The notes below the pieces were generated by a model that was given only the letters and a program-made list of their open reading frames with translations, ran no database searches and was not told where the DNA came from. Source: Sphingomonas sp. Y57 (lineage in GTDB: Bacteria > Pseudomonadota > Alphaproteobacteria > Sphingomonadales > Sphingomonadaceae). From it: 64,000 bases of DNA. Position numbers and translations under genes: made by a program. Below are positions 1 to 8,262 of the stretch, piece after piece; the first letter of the stretch is position 1, and every line of letters begins with the position of its first letter. The stretch is taken from NCBI RefSeq assembly GCF_001015195.1, contig NZ_LDES01000022.1:47656-111655 (forward strand). Direction: 5' to 3'.

Positions 1-303
1 GCCGTGCCGCAGCACGCCGCCGGCGAGCACCACCGTGGCGAAATAGGGTTCGACCATCAGGCCGCGGCCGAGCGCCTCCATGATCAGCATCATGTCGACG
101 CCGCTGCCGCCGAAGCCGCCATCCTCCTCGGCGAAGGGCAGCCCGAGCAACCCCATCTCGGCGAGCGCGGCCCAGGCCTCGCGGCTCCAGCCATCGGCGC
201 TGCGCAGCGCATGTTCGCGCTTCGAGAAGTCGTAGGTCTCGGCCACGAAGCGGGTGACCGTCTCGCTGAGCATCTTCTGCTCGTCGGTGAGTTCAAAATC
301 CAT
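1..303 (-). CDS. Acyl-CoA dehydrogenase, small-subunit type (N-terminal part, cut by window edge)
   Basis: The first 101 residues are visible, starting MDFELTDEQKML; the rest lies beyond base 1. The segment is the helical N-terminal domain of an acyl-CoA dehydrogenase (FAD flavoenzyme forming the 2,3-double bond in acyl-CoA), including a stretch reading WAALAEMGLLGLPFAEEDGG. The wording resembles the small subunit (PimD-like) of two-gene enzymes. It begins 6 bp after the stop of the companion dehydrogenase at 310-1494, so the two are probably co-translated and form a heteromer. The catalytic region is not in the window, so activity cannot be judged. Confidence 0.85.
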   Translation of the reverse strand, partial: MDFELTDEQKMLSETVTRFVAETYDFSKREHALRSADGWSREAWAALAEMGLLGLPFAEEDGGFGGSGVDMMLIMEALGRGLMVEPYFATVVLAGGVLRHG

Positions 304-309
304 CGCGTG

Positions 310-1494
310 TCACAGCCCCAGCATCGTCTTGGCGATGATGTTCTTCTGGATCTCGTTCGATCCGCCGAAGATCGAGACCTTGCGCATCGTGAAGTAGAAG
401 GGCGCCGCCGCGGCGACCCATCCATGATCGGGATCCTCGTCCGCATGATGCCCCGCCGTGGCCAGCCCGGCGGGGCCGGCCAGTTCGAGCACCAGCTCGG
501 TCATGCGCTGCTGCATCTCGGTGCCCTTGACCTTCAGGATCGAGGCCGCGGCATTGGCGCCGCCGCCATGGGCATCGGCCGAAACGACGCGGAGTTGGGT
601 CAGTTCCAGCGCGCGCAGCTCGACCTCGACCTCGGCGAGCTTGAAGGCGAGCCGCTCGCGCTCGGCCGGGGTCAGCACGCCTTCGGCGGCGAGGCGCCGC
701 TCCAGGCCGCGGAGCTGCGACAGCCTCTCCTTGGACAGGCCGATGCGGGCGATGCCGCTGCGCTCGCTGCCCAGCAGATGCTTGGCGACGTCCCAGCCCT
801 TGCCTTCCTCGCCCACGACATTGGCGACCGGCACGCGGACGTCGTCGAAGAACACCTCATTGGCGTCATGGCCGCCGTCGATCGTCTCGATCGGACGCAC
901 GGTGATGCCCGGCGTCTTCATGTCGAGCAGCAGGAATGTGATCCCCTGCTGCTTCTTGCCGGAGCTGTCGGTGCGGAACAGGCCGAACATCCAGTCGGCA
1001 TGCTGTGCCTGGGTGGTCCAGATCTTCTGGCCGTTGAGGACATAATGATCGCCGTCGCGCACTGCACTGGTCTTCAGGCTGGCGAGGTCCGATCCGGCGC
1101 CAGGCTCCGAAAAGCCCTGACACCACCAGATGTCGAGATTGGCGGTAGCCGCCAGGAAGCGCTGCTTCTGCTCGTCGGTGCCGAAGCGGCACAGCACCGG
1201 GCCGATCATGTTGACGTTGAAGGGCGATCCCTCGGGCGCGTGCGCCAGTGCCATCTCCTCCTGGAAGATATAGCGCTGGGCGGGCGTCCAGGCCTGGCCG
1301 CCATAGGCGACGGGCCAGTGCGTCACCGCCCAGCCGCGCGCATTGAGGATGCGCTGCCAGCGGACGGCATCGTCCTTTTCCAGATGCTCGCGGTTGATCA
1401 TCTTGCGTCGCAGATCGTCGGGCAGCGCCTCCCGGAAGAAGGCGCGGACCTCGTCGCGGAAGGCGATCTCCTCCGGCGTGAACTCAAGATTCAT
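310..1494 (-). CDS. Acyl-CoA dehydrogenase, large-subunit type
   Basis: The product is 394 residues, normal for the family, and would oxidise an acyl-CoA to the enoyl-CoA with FAD. Visible motifs are QGFSEPGAGSDLA near residues 124-136, the FAD/acyl-CoA signature NGQKIWTT shortly after, and a C-terminal IFGGSNEIQKNIIAK. It resembles the large subunit (PimC-like) of heteromeric dehydrogenases and is followed at once by a small-subunit gene. I chose ATG at 1494; an in-frame TTG at 1500 is also possible, and neither has a strong ribosome site. The substrate is unknown. The medium-chain reductase and IclR regulator upstream are probably in the same unit. Confidence 0.9.
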   Translation of the reverse strand: MNLEFTPEEIAFRDEVRAFFREALPDDLRRKMINREHLEKDDAVRWQRILNARGWAVTHWPVAYGGQAWTPAQRYIFQEEMALAHAPEGSPFNVNMIGPVLCRFGTDEQKQRFLAATANLDIWWCQGFSEPGAGSDLASLKTSAVRDGDHYVLNGQKIWTTQAQHADWMFGLFRTDSSGKKQQGITFLLLDMKTPGITVRPIETIDGGHDANEVFFDDVRVPVANVVGEEGKGWDVAKHLLGSERSGIARIGLSKERLSQLRGLERRLAAEGVLTPAERERLAFKLAEVEVELRALELTQLRVVSADAHGGGANAAASILKVKGTEMQQRMTELVLELAGPAGLATAGHHADEDPDHGWVAAAAPFYFTMRKVSIFGGSNEIQKNIIAKTMLGL

Positions 1495-1570
1495 CGGCAA
1501 AAAATCCCGTTGGTCGAGCCTGTCCCCACCAGATTAGCGACGGTGCTGTCAACGCGACGGCCGGAAGCCT

Positions 1571-2536
1571 TCACATGCCCGATATCGCGTCGAGGTCGAG
1601 CAGCACCCGGCCCGGCCCCGGTGTCCGTGCCAGCGCGATCGCCTGATCCGCTTCAGCCAGGGGAAGGACCGCCCGGATCGGCAGGTCGGCGGCGCCCTGG
1701 CCCGCCAGGGTCCACAGCGCGGCCACCATCTTGTCGCGCGCGGCCGGCACCATCTTCGCCTCCGCCGGACGCAGGCTGAAGCCGCGCACCGTCAGGCCGC
1801 GTCCGGTGAGAAGTTGGGATCGGACCCGGGAAGGATCGCCCGAAAGATGGCCGAAAACGAGTACGATCCCATCCGCATCGAGGCACGCCGCCATCCGGCC
1901 GGTGGAGTCGCCGGCGACGCAGTCAAGTGCGGCACGGACCGGCCGGCCACCGCTTGCCTTCCTCACCGCCGCCTCGAGCCGCTCGTCATCGGCAAGGCCC
2001 GTGAACGAGGAACCGGGCCGAACGACGTCGATCACCATGACGTCGCGCAGCGCGGCCAGCCGACGCACCCAATGCGCGACCGCCGAGCCGGCGGCGTTCT
2101 GGACGATGCAGTCGCCGGGACCTGCGCCGCTGCCGTCGAGCAATAGCCAGGCGGTAGCGGGATTGATCCGCATCATCGCCGCCTGCGGGAGATCGATGCC
2201 GGACGGGACCGCCAGCAGCCGGTCGCGCGGCAATACGCGGTAGCGCGCCCAGTTGCCCCGATCGAGTGGCAGGACGAGATCGCCGGACCGCAGATCAGCC
2301 ACTCGCGATCCGAGCTGTTCGACGATGCCGACGCCTTCGGCGCCCAGCGGTTCATCGGCGGCAAGGGCAAAGGCATAGCCGCCATCGACGGCCAGCAGAT
2401 CGGCGGGATTGACCGGCGCCAACAGCATCCGGACGACGACGTCGTCGGGTCCCGGCGCTCTGGGCATCGGCCGGGGCTCCAGGCGGATGCCGCCCGCCGG
2501 GCCGGCCAGCAGGCCCATATTGGCGGGCGGGCTCAT
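1571..2536 (-). CDS. Zinc-free medium-chain reductase (MECR/quinone-oxidoreductase-like)
   Basis: A 321-residue medium-chain dehydrogenase/reductase. The N-terminal GroES-like domain has PVNPADLLAVDGGY and the sequence continues with MRINPATAWLLL and a nucleotide-binding stretch near GPGDCIVQNAAGSAV, the layout of 2-enoyl thioester reductases (MECR/Etr1 group) that use NADPH. No zinc-ligand cysteine clusters are seen, which fits a zinc-independent reductase rather than an alcohol dehydrogenase. It lies 16 bp downstream of an IclR regulator and 76 bp upstream of the acyl-CoA dehydrogenase pair, all on the minus strand. A role in reducing an unsaturated acyl-CoA intermediate is inferred; quinone reduction is the alternative. 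Confidence 0.8.
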   Translation of the reverse strand: MSPPANMGLLAGPAGGIRLEPRPMPRAPGPDDVVVRMLLAPVNPADLLAVDGGYAFALAADEPLGAEGVGIVEQLGSRVADLRSGDLVLPLDRGNWARYRVLPRDRLLAVPSGIDLPQAAMMRINPATAWLLLDGSGAGPGDCIVQNAAGSAVAHWVRRLAALRDVMVIDVVRPGSSFTGLADDERLEAAVRKASGGRPVRAALDCVAGDSTGRMAACLDADGIVLVFGHLSGDPSRVRSQLLTGRGLTVRGFSLRPAEAKMVPAARDKMVAALWTLAGQGAADLPIRAVLPLAEADQAIALARTPGPGRVLLDLDAISGM

Positions 2537-2552
2537 TGATGGTGGCCGCGCC

Positions 2553-3392
2553 TCAGGCGAAGTGGCGGCGATAGCTCACGATCTTCACATTGTCGTTCAT
2601 GCGGGCGATGCTGCTCTGGGAAGGCTCCTCTACCTCGGGGCCCTCGACCGCGTCGATCTCGTCGCGATGGTCGAGCAAGGCCGCGATGATCTCGCCCGAA
2701 CGCTCTTCGATCACCTCGCGGGAAGCGAGTACGCTGATCACGAGCCGGTCCATACCGCGTCGTGCCGGCAGCAAAACCGCAATGCAACCCGATCCGTCCG
2801 CCTGATCAGTGACCAGCCAGCCTTTCTCGCGAAGCGCCGCCATCTCCTCCATCACGTCGGCAAGCCGGACGTGGCGGGAAGCGTCGCCCTCCTCTGCGTT
2901 GAGGCGGTGGACCGCGGAGCGGATATGGTCGTTCTGGTAGCTCGACAGCAGGAGCTTGCCCTGCGGGCTGTGAAGCAGAGGCAGCGTATCACCGACATGA
3001 GCGTCGATTGCCCCCTCATCCTGACCATGGATCACGTGGAGGTGCTGGACGACATAGTTGGAAGCGGTCGACAGGATCACCGTCTCGCCGACGAGATTGG
3101 CCACACGATCGATCGCCGACAGGACCGGGCCGCCACGAAACAGGGCCGGCTTCACCCAGGCACCGAGCAACGCGACGCGGGCGGTGGGGCTATAGGTACG
3201 GCGGAAGCGATTATAATGCAGATAGCCGAGCCGGGTCAGGCAGCGCAGCAGCTCCGACGTGCTCGACTGCGGGTAGGACAGGGTCCGCGACATATCCATC
3301 ACTGTGGCATGGCGGCGGTCCTGATCGAAATATTCGAGAATTTCGAGGACGCGGTGTGCCGACTTGATCGTCCGTGAATCGCTGGTGGCCAT
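2553..3392 (-). CDS. IclR-family transcriptional regulator
   Basis: About 279 residues: an N-terminal winged helix (SAHRVLEILEYFDQDRR onward, with the recognition region around SYPQSSTSELLRCL) and a C-terminal IclR effector domain. I chose ATG at 3392 because GGGAGAG lies just upstream (3395-3403 region). An in-frame upstream start at 3419 would add nine residues without a good ribosome site. IclR proteins usually bind a small aromatic or carboxylic effector and control adjacent catabolic genes. Here the gene is first in the minus-strand unit with the reductase and acyl-CoA dehydrogenases and is divergent from a second IclR gene, with repeat elements between them. Confidence 0.9.
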   Translation of the reverse strand: MATSDSRTIKSAHRVLEILEYFDQDRRHATVMDMSRTLSYPQSSTSELLRCLTRLGYLHYNRFRRTYSPTARVALLGAWVKPALFRGGPVLSAIDRVANLVGETVILSTASNYVVQHLHVIHGQDEGAIDAHVGDTLPLLHSPQGKLLLSSYQNDHIRSAVHRLNAEEGDASRHVRLADVMEEMAALREKGWLVTDQADGSGCIAVLLPARRGMDRLVISVLASREVIEERSGEIIAALLDHRDEIDAVEGPEVEEPSQSSIARMNDNVKIVSYRRHFA

Positions 3393-3464
3393 CGATGCTC
3401 TCCCTCTCCCGAGACTCATTGATCCCGATCAAGGACGTAGCATCACGGACATGATGCGCCAAGC

Positions 3465-3493
3465 TTTTTCGAATTGCGTTCGATTTTTCGAAC
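3465..3493. promoter_or_regulatory. Operator-like repeats between divergent IclR genes
   Basis: TTTTTCGAA occurs twice, at 3465-3473 and 3484-3492, 19 bp apart. The second copy is part of a perfect inverted repeat, GTTCGA (3478-3483), TTTT, TCGAAC (3488-3493). The site lies 38-66 bp upstream of the plus-strand IclR start and about 75-100 bp upstream of the minus-strand one. It is AT-rich compared with its surroundings. An IclR binding site is inferred from position and symmetry only. Confidence 0.5.
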
Positions 3494-3530
3494 AACTATG
3501 CTGTCGACAGGGAAATGGGGGAGTTCCAGA

Positions 3531-4340
3531 ATGACGACATCGGCGACGCCGGAGGTACGGACGGTCAAGGGGCCCAGGGCGATCGGGCGGGTGCTGGATC
3601 TGCTGATGCTGTTGTCCAAGCATCGCGAAGGATTGGGCCTGGCCGAGATCAGCACCGCGATGGCGGTCCCCAAGAGCACCTTTCTCGATACGCTGCGCGG
3701 CCTTTGCGACCTGCGCTACCTCGTCCAGGAGGAGGGCCGTTATCGGCTGGGGCCGGTCGCCTATCGGCTCGCGGGCCACATCATGGCCACCTGGTCGGCA
3801 CCCGAAGTCGTTCGCCAGCCGGTCAAGGCGCTCGCCAGGGCCACCCATGAGTCGGTGGGCTTTGCGATCGTCGATTGGGAGATAGGCCAGGCGATCTACA
3901 CGGAGGCGATCAACAGCACCCAGCCCGTGCGCTACGCGATGCATGTCGGCATCCGCGCGCCGCTTTATGCGAGTGCGGCCGGACGAGTCCTGCTCGCCCA
4001 TGCCGAGCCCGATCGCGTCAGCGCCTATCTGAAACGGGCCAAGCTGCGCCCTCTCACGGCAAGCACGCGGGTCACCGAGGCCGACATCAGGGCGGATCTC
4101 GATGAAATACGGCGAACCGGCTATTGCGCCAGCTTCGGCGAGATGCTGAGCGATACCGCCGCCATGGCCGTACCGGTGTTCGGCCCCGATGACGAGACGA
4201 TCGGCGCGATGATGCTCGCGGCCCCCCTCGATCGCATGCGGAACAATTATGACGGCTTCCTGCGACTGCTGATCGATGCCGGGCAGGAAGCGTCCGGCCG
4301 CCCCGTGACGGCCGTGCCGGAGCTTCCTTCCAGGGACTGA
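3531..4340 (+). CDS. IclR-family transcriptional regulator
   Basis: About 269 residues with an N-terminal winged helix (GRVLDLLMLLSKHREGL, then AMAVPKSTFLDTLRGL) and a C-terminal IclR effector-binding domain. The start at 3531 is supported by GGGGGAG at 3517-3523; upstream in-frame codons reach into the operator-like repeats and were rejected. It is transcribed away from the IclR gene at 2553-3392 and is not followed by another plus-strand gene, so its targets may be itself, the divergent unit, or the amidohydrolase gene facing it. The two regulators are only distantly alike, so a recent duplication is unlikely. Confidence 0.9.
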   Translation: MTTSATPEVRTVKGPRAIGRVLDLLMLLSKHREGLGLAEISTAMAVPKSTFLDTLRGLCDLRYLVQEEGRYRLGPVAYRLAGHIMATWSAPEVVRQPVKALARATHESVGFAIVDWEIGQAIYTEAINSTQPVRYAMHVGIRAPLYASAAGRVLLAHAEPDRVSAYLKRAKLRPLTASTRVTEADIRADLDEIRRTGYCASFGEMLSDTAAMAVPVFGPDDETIGAMMLAAPLDRMRNNYDGFLRLLIDAGQEASGRPVTAVPELPSRD

Positions 4341-4358
4341 GGGTCTCTCGGTAGTATC

Positions 4359-4482
4359 GAACCGCTCGCGTCGAGCGACGTCGAGACACGTTCCGAAAGC
4401 CAACGCCCCTCGACTTCGGCCTTTGGCCGAAGTTAATCCCGAGCGCCTGCCTTGCAGGTAGCGAGGGGCTCGGGACGAACGG
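4359..4482. repeat. Dispersed intergenic palindromic repeat, copy A
   Basis: This 124-bp element fills the gap between two convergent genes. It contains GTCGAGCGACGTCGAGAC, CTCGACTTCGGCC followed by GGCCGAAG, and the inner palindrome CCTGCCTTGCAGG. It shares these blocks with copies at 27946-28085 (inverted) and 35974-36113 (same orientation), and the end motifs with the short copy at 15390-15460. Long self-complementary stretches suggest folded RNA from both strands and possible two-way termination. Confidence 0.8.
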
Positions 4483-4514
4483 AATGTTTAGGCGATGCGG
4501 ACCGCCCCACCTCC

Positions 4515-5747
4515 TCAGCAGGGCAGGCCCATGAAGCGCATGCCGTTCTCGTACATGATCTTGCGGGTGTCTTCGGCCGAAAGCCCCCGGCACGCCTCGT
4601 CGGCGAAGATGCGCGGCTCCTCCACGCCTTCGGCGTGCGGATAATCCGATCCCATCATCAGCCAGTCGGCGGTGCCGACCTGCTCGACGATCGACCGCAG
4701 GTCATCTTCGGGATAGGCGACGACCGAGACATGCTCGGCGAAAACGCGGCTCGGGCGGTCCTTGAGCTGGCCGCCCGGCCAGAACCCGTTTTTGGCGATG
4801 CCCCGACACTTGTCCATCTTGGTCAGCATCGCCGGCACCCATTCCGCGCCGTTCTCCGCCGACAGCAGCTTCACGTTCGGAAAGCGCGCGAAGAAATTCC
4901 AGAAGATGAAGCTCGACAACGTCTCGATCACCGGCCGCTCGGAATAGCCGTGCATCCAGACGAAGGCGGTCTGCTTGATGCGCGACTGCTGGACCGGCTC
5001 GCCCCACACGGCCATGTGATGCTTCATGTAGATCGCTTCGGAGACGTGGAAGACGACGCGGATGCCGGCCTCGTTGGCGATCGCCCAGAAGGGGTCATGA
5101 TCGGGATGCGCGGGCGCCTTGCCATTATAGGGGCCCATCGGCATCAGGATGAGCTTGGCGCCCTTCTCGATCACGCCGCGAAGCTGCTTGCACGCCTCAT
5201 CGATATTCTCGAGCGTGACGATCGGCGCGGTGTAGATGCGGTCGTCATAATTGTACTTCCACTGGTCGTACATCCAGCCATTATAGGCGTTTAGCACCGG
5301 ATAGGCGTAGCGCGGATCGTCGAGGAAGCTGATCGCCGTGATCATGTTTCCAATGAACAGGATCGACGATCGCACGTCCCAGCCGTTCAACTTCTCCACC
5401 CGCGCGGCGGGCTCCATCATGTCGGCGGTCTTGGGGACATGCAGGTCGATCTCGGCCTTGCCTTCCTTCATCGCACGCAGCCATTCGTGCAGCTTGCCCG
5501 GGGCCGGCACCCGTCCATCCTCGAACAGATGGTCGGCACTGATCTCCACCTTGCGCGGGCCGACATACATGGCGAAATCGCCATCTTCGCCGGTCTTGAA
5601 GCTGATGCCGTACTTCTCGGCGGCGTCGCGCGGCAGATAGCGGGTCCAGGCGTCGTCGGTCTCCCAGAAATGGGTGTCGGCATCGAAGATCGGCCCCGAA
5701 TAGAGCGGGGCGCGGTCGACCGGCTTGGGCTGCGCTTGGGAAGACAT
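4515..5747 (-). CDS. Amidohydrolase-2 family metal-dependent hydrolase
   Basis: About 410 residues of the amidohydrolase_2 (ACMSD-like) TIM-barrel group. It has an N-terminal DADTHFWE in place of the usual DxHxH strand-1 ligands, a mid-protein VVFHVSEA, and the C-terminal MGSDYPHAEG containing the conserved metal-site Asp. These enzymes hydrolyse or decarboxylate cyclic or acyl substrates with a divalent metal. ATG at 5747 is preceded by GGAG five bases upstream; a GTG one codon earlier is too close to that site. The gene is divergent from another amidohydrolase operon, and the shared upstream region holds a striking 17-bp inverted repeat. The substrate is unknown. Confidence 0.85.
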   Translation of the reverse strand: MSSQAQPKPVDRAPLYSGPIFDADTHFWETDDAWTRYLPRDAAEKYGISFKTGEDGDFAMYVGPRKVEISADHLFEDGRVPAPGKLHEWLRAMKEGKAEIDLHVPKTADMMEPAARVEKLNGWDVRSSILFIGNMITAISFLDDPRYAYPVLNAYNGWMYDQWKYNYDDRIYTAPIVTLENIDEACKQLRGVIEKGAKLILMPMGPYNGKAPAHPDHDPFWAIANEAGIRVVFHVSEAIYMKHHMAVWGEPVQQSRIKQTAFVWMHGYSERPVIETLSSFIFWNFFARFPNVKLLSAENGAEWVPAMLTKMDKCRGIAKNGFWPGGQLKDRPSRVFAEHVSVVAYPEDDLRSIVEQVGTADWLMMGSDYPHAEGVEEPRIFADEACRGLSAEDTRKIMYENGMRFMGLPC

Positions 5748-6055
5748 CACGACTCCATATGGCTGGTGAGACGCCTGCGGATCCGACGTCTGTCGCCGCG
5801 GCCTGTTCGACCCCGGCTATACGCTGCCCTCCAGGAGCCGAATAGAAGGGGGCTGCGTCCATCGGTCATCTGATGGTCCCCGCCCCATCCCATCAGATGA
5901 CCGATGAGTCTGCACGGCCCGGGCCGCGTTACGCAGGTGCGGTTGACGCCCCTCCCCCGCATCCTATTCTCATCGGGAAAGCCCAGCTGATCGGCCGAGG
6001 CCGGATCGCGGGCGGCTCATATAGGCGCCGCCGCCGGGGCGAAAGCGAGGATGGA
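5748..6055. promoter_or_regulatory. Divergent promoter region with inverted repeat (5860-5906)
   Basis: This 308-bp region separates two divergent amidohydrolase genes and holds no convincing gene. Its centre has two perfectly complementary 17-nt arms (5860-5876 and 5890-5906) around a 13-nt spacer. Each arm contains its own nine-base palindrome, CATCTGATG (5867-5875) and CATCAGATG (5891-5899), with centres 24 bp apart. There is no T-run. I read it as a double operator for one dimeric regulator controlling both directions, not as a terminator. Confidence 0.6.
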
Positions 6056-7795
6056 ATGAGCGCGGAATATGATATCGTGATCCGCGGCGGCACGGTCGTC
6101 GACGGCACCGGCACGCCCGGCTTTCAGGCGGACGTGGCGATCAAGGGCGGCGTCATCGCCGTGGTCGGCACGGTGACGGCCAAGGGCCGCGACGAGATCG
6201 ACGCGGCCGGCCTGCTGGTAACGCCGGGCTTCGTCGACGTGCACACCCATTATGACGGCCAGGTCACCTGGGAGAACACGCTCGCCCCCTCCTCCAACCA
6301 TGGCGTGACCACGGTCGTGATGGGCAATTGCGGCGTCGGCTTCGCGCCTTCGCGGCCTGAGCATCGCGAGCTGATGGTCAAGCTCATGGAAGGCGTCGAG
6401 GACATTCCCGAGGTGGTGATGACCGACGGCGTCCCATGGAAGTGGGAGACCTTCCCCGAGTATCTCGATTTCCTCGACACCCGGCACACCGACGTCGATT
6501 TCGCCGCGCAGCTGCCGCACAGCCCGTTGCGGGTCTATGTGATGGGCGAGCGCGGCACCAACCTCGAACCGCCGACCGAGGACGACCTCGCCGAGATGCG
6601 CCGCATCACCCGCGAAGCAATCGAGGCAGGCGCGCTGGGCGTCACCACCTCGCGCCAGCTCGCGCACAGCTTTCGCGACGGCCGGCCGGCGCCGTCGACC
6701 AAAACCGAGATCGACGAGCTGAAGGCACTGGCCGCCGGGCTCAAGGACGCTGACGCCGGCGTATTTCAGATCATCCCCAACACCAACCTGCCTACGCCGC
6801 ACGAATGGGGGGTCATCGAGACCCTCAACGAAGCCTCGGGCGGCAAGTCGGTCAATTTCAGCCTGTTCACCGGATCACAGGTTGTGGGCGGCCCGGAGCC
6901 GCTGCTGGACGGCCTGGCCCGAGCCAGACAGGAGGGACGTCGCATCCACGGGCAGTTCTTCCCTCGTCCGATCGGCATGCTGTTCGGGATCGAGCTCAGC
7001 TATCACCCCTTCTCGCTCAACCCGAGCTACAAGCAGATCGAGCATCTGCCGCTGGAGGAGAAGGTCGCGCGGATGCGCGATCCCGCCTTCCGCCAGCGAC
7101 TCCTTTCAGAGCAGCCCGAAGATCCGAACCCCTTCTTTCTCTGGGTGGTGCAGCAGACCCACATCCTGTTCCCGCTCGGCGATCCGCCCAACTACAACCC
7201 GCATCCGAGCGACAGCATCAAGGCGCGGGCCGAAACGCTGGGCATCGACGAGCGCGAGCTGATGTATGACGAGCTGCTGCGCCAGAACGGCAAGGCGATC
7301 ATCTACTGCCCGATGGGCAATACCGAGAACAACCGCTTCGACGCGGCGGTCGACCTGTTCGGCAAGCCGGGCACGGTTCTGGGCCTGGGCGACGGCGGCG
7401 CGCATTACGGCATGATCTGCGACGCGGCCTATCCGACCTACATGCTGTCCGAATATGTCCGCGACAGCCGCAAGATGCCGATCGAGCAGGCCGTCAGCAT
7501 GCTCAGCCGCGAGACCGCCGAGACCGTCAACCTGTTCGATCGCGGCGTGATCAAGCCCGGCTACAAGGCTGACATCAACCTTATCGACCTCGACCGGCTG
7601 CATCTCTATGCACCGCGCGTGAAACATGACCTGCCCGCCGGCGGTAAGCGGCTCAGCCAGCAGTCCGACGGCTATGAGGCGACGATCGTCTCGGGTGAGA
7701 TCACCTATCGGCGCGGCCGGCCCACCGGCAAGCTGCCGGGCCGGCTGGTGCGCCACGGCCGCCCCGCGCCCGCGGACGCACTGGCAGCCGCCTAA
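6056..7795 (+). CDS. N-acyl-D-amino-acid deacylase family amidohydrolase
   Basis: About 579 residues of the D-aminoacylase/dihydroorotase-like amidohydrolase superfamily, which cleaves N-acyl amide bonds with bound metal. The N-terminal composite sandwich (YDIVIRGGTVVDGTG) leads into the metal motif FVDVHTHYDGQ near residue 62, then MGNCGVGFAPS, and a C-terminal GLGDGGAHYG with the catalytic Asp. The C-terminal region PGYKADINLIDLDRL is the usual closing strand. The start at 6056 has GAGGA upstream; an ATG five bases earlier hits a stop at once. It leads a plus-strand operon with a CMD protein (33 bp later) and an acyl-CoA synthetase. This order suggests release of an acid that is then activated to its CoA ester. 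Confidence 0.88.
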   Translation: MSAEYDIVIRGGTVVDGTGTPGFQADVAIKGGVIAVVGTVTAKGRDEIDAAGLLVTPGFVDVHTHYDGQVTWENTLAPSSNHGVTTVVMGNCGVGFAPSRPEHRELMVKLMEGVEDIPEVVMTDGVPWKWETFPEYLDFLDTRHTDVDFAAQLPHSPLRVYVMGERGTNLEPPTEDDLAEMRRITREAIEAGALGVTTSRQLAHSFRDGRPAPSTKTEIDELKALAAGLKDADAGVFQIIPNTNLPTPHEWGVIETLNEASGGKSVNFSLFTGSQVVGGPEPLLDGLARARQEGRRIHGQFFPRPIGMLFGIELSYHPFSLNPSYKQIEHLPLEEKVARMRDPAFRQRLLSEQPEDPNPFFLWVVQQTHILFPLGDPPNYNPHPSDSIKARAETLGIDERELMYDELLRQNGKAIIYCPMGNTENNRFDAAVDLFGKPGTVLGLGDGGAHYGMICDAAYPTYMLSEYVRDSRKMPIEQAVSMLSRETAETVNLFDRGVIKPGYKADINLIDLDRLHLYAPRVKHDLPAGGKRLSQQSDGYEATIVSGEITYRRGRPTGKLPGRLVRHGRPAPADALAAA

Positions 7796-7828
7796 TAAAC
7801 AATAAGATCATCGACGGAAAGGAACGGC

Positions 7829-8260
7829 GTGGCCAAGCTCGACGACAAGCAGGAAGCCGGCATCGGCTTCATCACCGGGATCATGGGGGAGAAGTTCGGC
7901 TCGGCGTTCCGCGACTCCGCCGCTTCCGACCGATTCGGCTCGCCGATCACCCGCATGGCGGCAACCGCCTGCTTCCATGACGCCTGGCAGCATGAGGGGA
8001 TCAGCCGCAAGGAGAAGAGCATCGCGATCATCTCGATGCTCGTAGCCCAGCGCCAGCCGCTGGAACTGAAGAACCACGTCAAGATCGGCATCGCCAACGG
8101 CCTGACCGTGGCCGAGCTGGAGGGCATCCTCGTCCAACTCGCCCCCTATGTCGGCTTCCCCTGCATCGCCACCGCCACCAGCGCGGTGATAGAGGCGATG
8201 CGCGAGGCGGGCGTATCGCCCGACGGACTGCAGACGTCGGAAGAGCGCGGCCTGCTCTGA
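7829..8260 (+). CDS. Carboxymuconolactone decarboxylase (CMD) family protein
   Basis: A 143-residue CMD-fold protein starting with GTG, preceded by GGAAAGGAA. Typical family features are the central helix around EKSIAIISMLVAQRQPLELKNHVKIGIANGL (given in part) and the following LEGILVQLAPYVGFPC. Classical PcaC decarboxylates gamma-carboxymuconolactone. The AhpD-type CxxC redox motif is absent, so peroxidase activity is unlikely. Many family members of this length have unknown activity. It sits between an amidohydrolase and an acyl-CoA synthetase, with only 2 bp to the latter, so it probably acts on the same intermediate. Confidence 0.85.
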   Translation: MAKLDDKQEAGIGFITGIMGEKFGSAFRDSAASDRFGSPITRMAATACFHDAWQHEGISRKEKSIAIISMLVAQRQPLELKNHVKIGIANGLTVAELEGILVQLAPYVGFPCIATATSAVIEAMREAGVSPDGLQTSEERGLL

Positions 8261-8262
8261 TC

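Noticed and set aside
5860..5906. The 17-bp inverted repeat as a terminator
   Set aside because: It lies between divergent starts, not after a stop, and has no T-run on either strand.
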